Shown one piece after another: positions 57,456-64,000 of a DNA stretch of 64,000 nucleotides. Position 1 is the stretch's first letter. Each line of letters begins with the position of its first letter. Position numbers and translations under genes: made by a program. The stretch is from Exiguobacterium sp. 9-2. Its GTDB lineage: Bacteria; Bacillota; Bacilli; Exiguobacteriales; Exiguobacteriaceae. The notes under the pieces were generated by a model. That model had not been told where the DNA came from, ran no database searches, and was given only the letters and a program-made list of their open reading frames with translations. Where the stretch lies: assembly GCF_036287235.1 (NCBI RefSeq), contig NZ_CP142850.1, positions 708,001-772,000 of the forward strand. Direction: 5' to 3'.

Positions 57456-57507
57456 AGACCATAGAAAAAAGACCTTGGCGGGGACCAAGGTCTTTTTTCT
57501 ATGGTCT
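57456..57507. terminator. Bidirectional terminator, 23-bp perfect stem, loop CGGGGA
   Basis: 57456-57478 pairs perfectly with 57485-57507. The inner AAAAAAGACCTTGG / CCAAGGTCTTTTTT is a classical terminator in both directions. It begins 5 bp after the crtM stop and is the first of four hairpins with the same loop. Confidence 0.88.
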
Positions 57508-57872
57508 GAGACCGGGGAGTCTCAGATTACTTCTACACCAGAGCGAACATCTGGACTACGAGATAGGTCTGTTTCGACCACGGGGATGGTCTTTTCTTTA
57601 TCGAGCTATCTGTGGACCATTCGGATGAGACGATCTAAGGGGGAACGTCGTAAGTCATGCGAATGGACACACGATGAGTCACGTGATGAAATGGGTGGGT
57701 CCCATTTGATTTCGCTGGTTAGAAAAAGTAAGTTCTTCAACGCTCTTGACTCGGGGAAGTCACCTTGCGCTTGATTGAGGATGTGGGGTCAATCACTACC
57801 TCTTGAACTCGAAGTAATCGTATCAAATCTTAGTTGTCCGTACAAGTGATTGATATGCAATTCACATAACGT
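57505..57872. other. Non-coding convergent region with CGGGGA-loop hairpins
   Basis: This stretch lies between the ends of two convergent carotenoid operons. Three more hairpins carry the loop CGGGGA: TCTGAGAC / GTCTCAGA (57505-57526), GACCA / TGGTC (57576-57591) and TGACT / AGTCA (57747-57762). A further hairpin AAATGGG-TGGGT-CCCATTT is at 57689-57707. No gene I can support is present: the + frame has no ribosome site or homology, and the - frame is broken by a stop. From about 57770 to 57872 I see nothing notable. It could be a structured RNA or a decayed mobile element. Confidence 0.6.
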
Positions 57873-59345
57873 TCACAGGGTAGCGGCGACAGCAGAGACG
57901 ATTCGTTCACTTGCTAGTTTTCCTGAAAGCGTAACCATTGGACTACCACCACCAGGATGCGTTGATCCACCGGCAAAAAACAAATTGTGAACATTCTTTG
58001 AACGGTTGCTCGGACGGAGGAAAGACGACCGGATGCCATTGGATGACAAGCCATACAACGAGCCGTGATAAGCAAAGAAGGTTTGTTCGATATCCTGTGG
58101 TGTGACCCGTTGTTCGTAGACGACATCTGATGAAATATCAATTCCAAACGACTGCAACCGTTGATTGATCAGTTGATCATACGTATCAAAATCAATCGCA
58201 TGTCCAGTATCTGTCGCAGGCGCGTTGACGAGTACAAACAGATTGTCACCCGCTTGTCCCATTTCTGGGGCTGTGACGGAAGAATTGGAGATATAGATCG
58301 TTGGTTCCTCCGCATAACGTTTTTCATCAAAAAGTGCTTTGAACTCTGCTTCGTAATCTGAAGAGAAGAAGACGTTATGATGAGCCAGTCCTTCGATTCG
58401 ACGTGAGAGACCGATGCAACGGACATAGGCAGAAATGGACGGTTCGACTTGAGCAGGCGTCGGGTTTTTAAAATCAGGTCGTGCGGTTTCTGAGATCAGA
58501 CGTGGATATTGTGTCAACAAATCACCGTTCATGACGACGAAGTCGACGGGTAGATACTCTAAATGATTCAATTCGATTTCCGTTGCTTGTCCGTCGACGA
58601 CTTCGATCTGTGTCACCTCATCTCCAAGTCGGAAGACGACACCGAGTTCTTTTGCACGTCGAGCGAATCCTTCTGCGATTGCTGTATTGCCCCCATTCGT
58701 GAAGTAGACGCCGTCATTCAATTCTAAATGAGCGATTAAACTGAAGGTAGCAGGTGTTTGATACGGACTGCTCCCGATATATGTCGCATAACGATCAAGT
58801 GCCTGAATTAACTCTTTATCCTTAAAGTAGTGTTTATGCAGTCCATGGAGACTTTGAAAGGGATGCACTTTTAGCATGTCACGCCAAAGGGAAGGGCGGA
58901 CATATGAATCGATATTTGTGAAAAATTGTCGTTTGGCGATCGTATGCAACTTCGCGACTTCCTCTTGGTAACCGGTAATATCGTTTTTCGCCAATTGACC
59001 GTTCGTGAAACGATCTACTTCTGTTCGCATCGCTTCTCGCCCAGACGAAAAGGTTAACGTGCGTCCGTCTGAAAAGTGATTGATCGTATGGCGCTCGAGT
59101 TTCGTAAATGTAAAGTATTCATCGGGATCTGCTCCGGACTCGAGAATGACAGACTGAAAGACTTCCGGCATTGTGATCGTATTCGGTCCGAAGTCGAAGC
59201 GATGTCCTTCTGTGACGATCGGCATCATCTTGCCGCCAATATGTGCATTACGCTCGACGACAGTGACACGAAACCCTTTTGCCGCTAATGAAATGGCGGC
59301 GCTGAGTCCACCAAGACCGGCTCCGATGACAGCTATATGTTTCAT
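57873..59345 (-). CDS. CrtN/CrtP-family carotenoid desaturase or oxidase (copy C)
   Basis: 490 residues. FAD site AVIGAGLGGLSAAISLAAKG, then GGKMMPIV and DFGPNTITMP; C-terminal FFAGGSTHPGGGSPMVTLSG. The HHNVFFSSDYEAEFKALFDE and PTIYISNSS segments resemble staphylococcal CrtP, which oxidises the terminal methyl of diaponeurosporene, so I favour an oxidase role; desaturase activity cannot be excluded. Last gene of the - operon, 15 bp after the glycosyltransferase gene. Confidence 0.82.
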   Translation of the reverse strand: MKHIAVIGAGLGGLSAAISLAAKGFRVTVVERNAHIGGKMMPIVTEGHRFDFGPNTITMPEVFQSVILESGADPDEYFTFTKLERHTINHFSDGRTLTFSSGREAMRTEVDRFTNGQLAKNDITGYQEEVAKLHTIAKRQFFTNIDSYVRPSLWRDMLKVHPFQSLHGLHKHYFKDKELIQALDRYATYIGSSPYQTPATFSLIAHLELNDGVYFTNGGNTAIAEGFARRAKELGVVFRLGDEVTQIEVVDGQATEIELNHLEYLPVDFVVMNGDLLTQYPRLISETARPDFKNPTPAQVEPSISAYVRCIGLSRRIEGLAHHNVFFSSDYEAEFKALFDEKRYAEEPTIYISNSSVTAPEMGQAGDNLFVLVNAPATDTGHAIDFDTYDQLINQRLQSFGIDISSDVVYEQRVTPQDIEQTFFAYHGSLYGLSSNGIRSSFLRPSNRSKNVHNLFFAGGSTHPGGGSPMVTLSGKLASERIVSAVAATL

Positions 59346-59360
59346 ACTATTGATTCCTCC

Positions 59361-60437
59361 TTATGAATAGGTTCGACCCTTCCATGTGATTTCCCGTTTC
59401 CTAAAGCTTCGAATCATCGCACTGGCTAGCAAGATGACATAAAGGAGTACCGCCAGTGGATGAAGCCACCAAACATGTCGGATTTGTGCCGCACGATCGA
59501 TCCGGAATCTTGCTAAGTAAAGAAGAATCAGTGCGCCACCCATCTGCCAGGATGGGTGAAGGATGAGATAAGGTAGGACACTTGCTTGAATCAAGTAAAA
59601 GAGTAGAAAGTATGATCCGACGACGTAGGAATCGTTCATCCCACGAAAGACATTCTTTAGAAAACCTTGCCAGACCTCTTCATTCGTGGCGTACATGTCG
59701 CAAGAAACAACTGGGGCGACTTCGACAAGTGTCGTTGTCCATCCATGTCGTTTAAATGTACGACAAAGCTCTAGGTCGTCTACAAGAGCCGTTCGAATGC
59801 TGTCATGTCCACCGACTTGTTCGTAAGCATGTCGTTCGACGAGGACGACCATTCCGTTCGCAGCGGCAAAAGCCGGATGTTTCACCTTGCGAAACGGAAT
59901 CGGAAGATGCTGTGCGATAAGAACATGTTGTATCGGAATCAAACACTTCCCGAGAAACGTCGGTACAGGAAATGACGGAAAACCAGAAAGGAAAACGGCT
60001 CGTTCTGTTCGTAACGTTCCGTATAAGCGACAAATTGCATCAGGTGTCAGTGTCACATCAGCATCGAGAAATAATAGATAGTCCTCTGTCGTTCGTCTCG
60101 CGAGTTGATGACACGCATGGACCTTTCCTGCCCAGCCTACTGGTAAGGGAAGACCATCAATCACCGTAAAACGATTGTCTTGACCAATCCGATCGAGCAA
60201 TAACTCACGCGTCCGATCGGTCGAACGATCTTCATATAAGTAGACGTGCATACCTGATGTCAAAGCGGGTTCCAGTGCGTCTAATAATTTTCGTACATTG
60301 CGCTCCTCGTTACGTAACGGGATGCAGATTGCTAGACTATCTGGTTGAACGGCATCCGTTAATCGAGGTAAAAAAGCTAAATTGACCCATGTGTAGAGAC
60401 AGACAGCTAGAGCGAGGAAAAAAAAGAACCAACTCAT
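59361..60437 (-). CDS. Family 2 glycosyltransferase (CrtQ-like)
   Basis: 358 residues. N-terminal membrane segment (about 2-22), GT2 domain with AICIPLRNEERNVRKLL, the DxD-like FLDADVTL and later the ALVDDLELCRTFKRHG motif, then two or three C-terminal membrane segments. In staphylococcal carotenoid pathways CrtQ attaches glucose to a C30 carotenoid acid. The position between the acyltransferase and CrtP-like genes supports that role. It overlaps the acyltransferase gene by 4 bp. Confidence 0.8.
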   Translation of the reverse strand: MSWFFFFLALAVCLYTWVNLAFLPRLTDAVQPDSLAICIPLRNEERNVRKLLDALEPALTSGMHVYLYEDRSTDRTRELLLDRIGQDNRFTVIDGLPLPVGWAGKVHACHQLARRTTEDYLLFLDADVTLTPDAICRLYGTLRTERAVFLSGFPSFPVPTFLGKCLIPIQHVLIAQHLPIPFRKVKHPAFAAANGMVVLVERHAYEQVGGHDSIRTALVDDLELCRTFKRHGWTTTLVEVAPVVSCDMYATNEEVWQGFLKNVFRGMNDSYVVGSYFLLFYLIQASVLPYLILHPSWQMGGALILLYLARFRIDRAAQIRHVWWLHPLAVLLYVILLASAMIRSFRKREITWKGRTYS

Positions 60438-61135
60438 GACCGAAGTGCCCGTAACCAGCGCTCCGTTCGCGCAGGGAGTGGTTCCCTTCGTTTTGAGATA
60501 CAGCGATACAAATCAACACGCTCTGCCATCGCATCTGCTCGTATGTCGTCATATAATGCTGTTAGCTCTACTGTCAGACGTTTTACTTGGACACTGGATC
60601 GTTCGTCAGACAATGGATAAAAGCGACGCGTCCTTACATAGACATCCGGTTGCTGTTCATGTCCGTACGAATAGTAGAAGGCGACGAGAGACACGGTATC
60701 CGCATGACGCATTAATTGCGTTGCTCCACTTGCTAAGTGCATCGGTCGTTCTTCTTGATGCCGTTCCTCACCTTGAGGAAACATCCAGACGCTGCTTCCG
60801 TTTTGGAGTCGTGCTTTTGCATATTGAAGGCTTTTCTTGATATCAGAGAACGATGTCCGGTCGACAGAGAAAGCTCCGAGACGGGAGAAGAACGGGAAAC
60901 GAGCAAGCCCTGCTTGATCAATCATGACATAGGGGTCGTGATGGAAACAGGTCTGATCCAAATGAAAAAGAATCATACCGTCCCACCAAGAACTATGCGT
61001 AGCAAGCATGAGACCAGGGACGGGTAGATCGTCTGCTCGATATAAGACACGGTGGAAATGACGTCGGATCAAAGCATGATCAACATACGCATGAAATAAG
61101 GATTCAGCTAATTTGCTTTTGTTTGCTTCTTTCAA
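60434..61135 (-). CDS. PlsC-type acyltransferase
   Basis: 233 residues. The acyltransferase motifs are THSSWWDG (H-x4-D) and FPQGEER. It probably acylates the carotenoid glycoside, as in glycosyl-diaponeurosporenoate pathways, although a phospholipid role is possible. It overlaps the CruF-type gene by 32 bp and the glycosyltransferase gene by 4 bp. Confidence 0.8.
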   Translation of the reverse strand: MKEANKSKLAESLFHAYVDHALIRRHFHRVLYRADDLPVPGLMLATHSSWWDGMILFHLDQTCFHHDPYVMIDQAGLARFPFFSRLGAFSVDRTSFSDIKKSLQYAKARLQNGSSVWMFPQGEERHQEERPMHLASGATQLMRHADTVSLVAFYYSYGHEQQPDVYVRTRRFYPLSDERSSVQVKRLTVELTALYDDIRADAMAERVDLYRCISKRREPLPARTERWLRALRS

Positions 61136-61859
61136 CGATAACCCCTCGTTTCACAATGAAATAGACGATGAACGCACTTAAGCTGACCAAAGTGACGCCA
61201 TAGAGACCAGCAACTCCTGCTGTTACACCGAATAAAGTGTGCAACATCAAAAAGAGATACTGATTGTTTTGTTCGAGTGCGGCATCCGTCGCTTTGACTT
61301 GATAGCGATTGATGAAAAAGGAAAAGACGAGCGCCGTTCCATACCACCCGAAGAAATTCTGTGTCGGAATATCGTAATACCAGCCACCGTCTTGCCAAAG
61401 CCAATACGATTTCACGTTAGCAGCAACAGGATCGATCGCTAAATCGAGCCAAACGGCAAACAATGGAACGAGAATCAGTGTACTATAGCGAAATGAGAAC
61501 AAACGGGAGAAAGCGAGACTCGCACCCATGACCGACAACCATGCAGCCCCAATCGTAATCGGCACACCTAATAACTGGACACCGAAATCCGACTCGTAAC
61601 GATATGTTCCGAACGGCCAACCGGTATGGACCCCAATCGACTCAATGATGATCGAACCAAAAAAGATGAAGGGGATGACAAGACGTCCCTTCGGTAAGAC
61701 ATGCCAAAAATAGAGAGCTGCGTATAAGCCGGAAGCGAATAAAAAGACGGCATTGGCCCACTCGAGCCAAGGGGGAAGTAACGAAAAACCGACTAAGATC
61801 AAGCCAATGGCGAACCAAATCGAAAAGAAAATCCAAAGACGTTTATGAAACTGCTCCAT
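61104..61859 (-). CDS. CruF-type carotenoid biosynthesis membrane protein
   Basis: 251 residues from the ATG at 61859 (GGAGG 10 nt upstream; a longer frame to 62111 runs into the pssA gene and lacks a ribosome site). About seven hydrophobic segments and the DUF422 features IIESIGVHTGWPFGTYRY, AWLDLAIDPVAANVKSYW and NFFGWYGTALVFS. CruF enzymes hydrate carotenoid ends; in Bacillota homologues lie in C30 clusters, with role not settled. First gene of the - operon. Confidence 0.8.
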   Translation of the reverse strand: MEQFHKRLWIFFSIWFAIGLILVGFSLLPPWLEWANAVFLFASGLYAALYFWHVLPKGRLVIPFIFFGSIIIESIGVHTGWPFGTYRYESDFGVQLLGVPITIGAAWLSVMGASLAFSRLFSFRYSTLILVPLFAVWLDLAIDPVAANVKSYWLWQDGGWYYDIPTQNFFGWYGTALVFSFFINRYQVKATDAALEQNNQYLFLMLHTLFGVTAGVAGLYGVTLVSLSAFIVYFIVKRGVIVERSKQKQIS

Positions 61860-61943
61860 GCGTGACATTCCTCCATTTCCAAAATAGCTTCTGTCATAAG
61901 TATACCCATATATCTTGAAAACGAGCGAGGGAGAAGCGGTCTT

Positions 61944-61988
61944 ATAAAAAAAGTGGTCCGGCTTCTCGCAAGAGAAACCGAACCACTT
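61944..61988 (-). terminator. Terminator of pssA
   Basis: On the - strand AAGTGGTTCGGTTTCTC-TTGC-GAGAAGCCGGACCACTT (17 pairs, two wobble) followed by T-run. Confidence 0.9.
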
Positions 61989-61995
61989 CCTATCA

Positions 61996-62703
61996 TCATC
62001 CGTTTGAATGTTGTTTTTGCTTCTTCTTTTTGATAAATGAGAAAAGGAGAAACGCGATATACAAAGGAACAGCAACGAACCAAAACGTCGACCACTCATT
62101 GCTACGCGCAATCATGACATACGTCACGTACAGCAACGTAAAGGTGATGACGAACGTATGGCGCGGAACGGGAATGTCTTTAAAGCTTGGAATCTTGACA
62201 CGACTGACCATCAAGAAGGCAAGACCTGTGAAGACAAGTGGGACCATCAAGTCGTTCATTCGTCCGCTAAACAACGTGACGACAGCCAAAATACCACCTG
62301 CCGCTGTAATCGGTACACCTGAAAAATAAGCAGATGCCACATTCGTTGCCGATAAATTAAACCGGGCAAGACGGAATGCGCCGAACAACGGGAACAGAGC
62401 AGAGATTAGTAAACCAACTTCTCCGAATTCATAGAAATACGTATAGTAGGCCATCATTGCAGGTGCGACACCGAATGTCACGATATCTGCTAATGAGTCC
62501 AGTTCTTTTCCGAAGTCGCCTGCTACACCAAGCATCCGAGCAAGACGTCCGTCCAGACTATCAAGCATCATCGCGATGACGATTAGTAAGGTGGCATTTT
62601 GAAAATCACCTTTTGCTGCCATGACGATGGCTAAAAAACCACAATACAGATTTCCGAACGTAAATAGGTTGGGTATTGAATTACGAACACGATCTTTCCA
62701 CAA
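61996..62703 (-). CDS. pssA: CDP-diacylglycerol-serine O-phosphatidyltransferase
   Basis: 235 residues. The CDP-alcohol motif D-G-x2-A-R-x8-G-x3-D-x3-D is complete (from DSLDGRLARML to KELDSLAD). The several membrane segments fit PssA, and NSIPNLFTFGNLYCGF is the usual start region. It makes phosphatidylserine from CDP-diacylglycerol and serine. I chose TTG at 62703 because AGGAGG lies 7 nt upstream; the ATG codons at 62742 and 62739 have no ribosome site. Confidence 0.88.
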   Translation of the reverse strand: MWKDRVRNSIPNLFTFGNLYCGFLAIVMAAKGDFQNATLLIVIAMMLDSLDGRLARMLGVAGDFGKELDSLADIVTFGVAPAMMAYYTYFYEFGEVGLLISALFPLFGAFRLARFNLSATNVASAYFSGVPITAAGGILAVVTLFSGRMNDLMVPLVFTGLAFLMVSRVKIPSFKDIPVPRHTFVITFTLLYVTYVMIARSNEWSTFWFVAVPLYIAFLLFSFIKKKKQKQHSNG

Positions 62704-62763
62704 AATGATTCCTCCTGCCACTTCATCGATACTACTCATCATACCATAATTAGGAGATGGAAT

Positions 62764-63231
62764 TCAGCCGTTCGTAAAGAGAATCCCCTGAGTGAAAGAT
62801 AAAAAATCATGAGGATTCAATCGAACTTGATGTCCACGTTTTCCAGCGGATATGATGATGAATGGTTCATGGATAGCACGATCCGATAAAAGAACCGGAA
62901 AATTCTTCTTAGCACCGATGGCAGAGACACCACCTCGAATATAGCCAGTCAGGAATTCTAACTCCTTCATCGGAACAAGCGCGACTTTTTTCGAATGCAA
63001 TGCTTTAGCCGCTGCCTTTAGAGAGAGTTCTTCTTCCCCCGAAATGACGACGAAGACATATTTATTTTCGACCATTTTCAAAACAAGGGTTTTAAAAATG
63101 GTCGAAAGGGGGTAATTAATCTTTCTAGCGGCGGCTTCAGCAGATAAATCATCAAGATCAACAGAATAAGTGAGGGATTCAAAGTCAATCTTAGACTGCT
63201 TCAGAAGCCTCTCGACGTTCGTTTTGCTCAT
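62764..63231 (-). CDS. ybaK: Cys-tRNA(Pro)/Pro-type deacylase YbaK/EbsC
   Basis: 155 residues. The YbaK fold motifs are TIFKTLVLK (conserved Lys), GYIRGGVSAIGAKK and SAGKRGHQVRLNP. It hydrolyses misacylated Cys-tRNA(Pro) in the cytosol. It overlaps the MATE gene by 41 bp, so translation may be coupled. Confidence 0.9.
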   Translation of the reverse strand: MSKTNVERLLKQSKIDFESLTYSVDLDDLSAEAAARKINYPLSTIFKTLVLKMVENKYVFVVISGEEELSLKAAAKALHSKKVALVPMKELEFLTGYIRGGVSAIGAKKNFPVLLSDRAIHEPFIIISAGKRGHQVRLNPHDFLSFTQGILFTNG

Positions 63232-64000
63232 GTGTTTCTCCTTTGACGAGTGAGTATTGAACCCATTTCCGTCCGTGCCAACGTTTCATGGCGAAAATGC
63301 CACGGAACCATTCGTCAGCAGAGAAGGCAATCCAGATTCCAAGTAAACCGAGACCGAAACCAAGACCAAGTGTATAACTTAGGACGACCGCGATTCCCCA
63401 CATCGATAGAATACCGATGGCGACAGGGAAACGAACATCTCCTGCCGATTTAAGAGTTCCCATCAGTACGATGTTCATTGCGCGACCTGGTTCAAGAATG
63501 ACACTTGCCCAGAGTAGTGGGATACCGATTGCAATGATTTCAGGACTCGATGTGAACGCTGATAGAATCGATGAACCGAATGAAGCAAGAGCGACAGCTG
63601 AGATGAAGCTTGCGAAAACAGCGATCTTCAATGTTTTCACAGCACGTCCGTATGCTTGTTCAAATTGTTGAGCACCAACTTGGCGTGCGACGAGTAATTG
63701 AGTTCCTTGAGCGATGGCAAGCGTAAATAGGAAACAAAGCATCGTGATGTTTGATACATAAACACGAGCAGACAACGCTGCTTCACCAATTGTTGCGATG
63801 AATCCTGTGATGATGAGTTGTGAGAATTGATACGAGATCCCTTCACCAGCAGATGGGATTCCGATGTTCATGATTCGTTTCACATCCTCACGATTGAAAT
63901 GAATCAAGTCTTTTACTGTAAAACGTAAAGAAAGTTTGCGGTAAACGACAAAGAACAACACAAGGACAGCGATTGTCCGGGCGATGACGATCGACCAAGC
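63191..64000 (-). CDS. MATE-family efflux transporter, C-terminal part
   Basis: The gene is cut by the right edge; 269 C-terminal residues are visible, with frame continuing to 64000. Six or so membrane segments and motifs such as MNIGIPSAGEGISYQFSQ and ATIGEAALSARVYVSNIT are typical of the second half of NorM/MATE proteins. It exports cationic drugs against Na+ or H+; substrate unknown. Confidence 0.88.
   Translation of the reverse strand, partial: AWSIVIARTIAVLVLFFVVYRKLSLRFTVKDLIHFNREDVKRIMNIGIPSAGEGISYQFSQLIITGFIATIGEAALSARVYVSNITMLCFLFTLAIAQGTQLLVARQVGAQQFEQAYGRAVKTLKIAVFASFISAVALASFGSSILSAFTSSPEIIAIGIPLLWASVILEPGRAMNIVLMGTLKSAGDVRFPVAIGILSMWGIAVVLSYTLGLGFGLGLLGIWIAFSADEWFRGIFAMKRWHGRKWVQYSLVKGETHEQNERREASEAV

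Noticed and set aside
57418..57774. A 118-codon + strand frame in the crtM-crtN gap
   Set aside because: It starts inside crtM in another frame, crosses the 23-bp terminator, has no ribosome site and no recognisable sequence.
61898..61920. GTTTTC and GGGTAT before the CruF-type gene as a sigma-B promoter
   Set aside because: The spacer is only 9 bp, too short for sigma-B.
61860..62111. N-terminal extension of the CruF-type protein
   Set aside because: It would cross the pssA terminator and enter pssA, and its composition is unlike a CruF N-terminus.

Overview
The window looks like chromosomal DNA of a low-to-mid GC Gram-positive bacterium of the Bacillales, most likely Exiguobacterium (inference). 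The evidence is the Bacillus-like block prsA-hpr-yhaH-hit-ecsAB, strong AAGGAGG-type ribosome binding sites, Bacillus-type regulators (Hpr, TnrA, GlpP, CssRS, ComK), AddAB instead of RecBCD, and a carotenoid cluster of the staphylococcal/Planococcus C30 type. I see no rRNA, tRNA, CRISPR array, prophage or intact insertion sequence. Genes are dense and both strands are used.

Layout. 1-10 kb: dinB (cut by the edge, with an SOS box), a CorA-type transporter, the exoribonuclease YhaM, the old yellow enzyme NamA, the secretion foldase PrsA, the regulator Hpr, a YtxH-type protein, Hit, a TcaA-like membrane protein, two tandem GlsB-type small membrane proteins and the EcsAB transporter. 10-21 kb: amt and tnrA diverge around a perfect TnrA/GlnR box; then hemE-hemH-hemY, cardiolipin synthase, a HAD phosphatase, MscL, a UvrD-like helicase and an acetyltransferase. 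21-27 kb: a lone sucrose-6-phosphate hydrolase with a palindrome around its promoter, a GGDEF protein, an acetyltransferase, an ABC-2 exporter and a YczE-type membrane protein preceded by a 10-codon upstream reading frame. 27.5-32.5 kb: the glycerol regulon glpP-glpF-glpK-glpD, with matching GlpP-type leader terminators before glpF and glpD. 32.6-41.8 kb: a DsbA-like protein, lipoate ligase, an SDR, an acyl-CoA ligase with a FadR-like operator, MgsA, a 51-aa membrane peptide under a Fur-like box, CssRS, ComK, two unknown proteins and a truncated globin. 41.9-48.9 kb: addB-addA. 49-53.6 kb: a response regulator and large sensor kinase, YisL and a methyltransferase.

53.6-61.9 kb: carotenoid synthesis in two convergent operons. 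The + operon has two CrtN/CrtI-type FAD enzymes and the CrtM-type synthase. The - operon has a CruF-type protein, an acyltransferase, a glycosyltransferase and a third CrtN/CrtP-type enzyme. Together they could make, desaturate, oxidise, glycosylate and acylate a C30 carotenoid. 62-64 kb: pssA, a YbaK-type deacylase and a MATE exporter cut by the edge.

The oddest stretch is the 421-bp convergent gap at 57452-57872 inside the carotenoid cluster. It carries four hairpins with different stems (23, 8, 5 and 5 bp) but the same six-base loop CGGGGA. I cannot assign it to a known RNA or mobile element. Other unusual points are a hairpin between a Shine-Dalgarno and its start codon (40501-40533), a terminator that doubles as the next gene's ribosome binding site (34321-34358), and the Fur-box small peptide (37435-37672).
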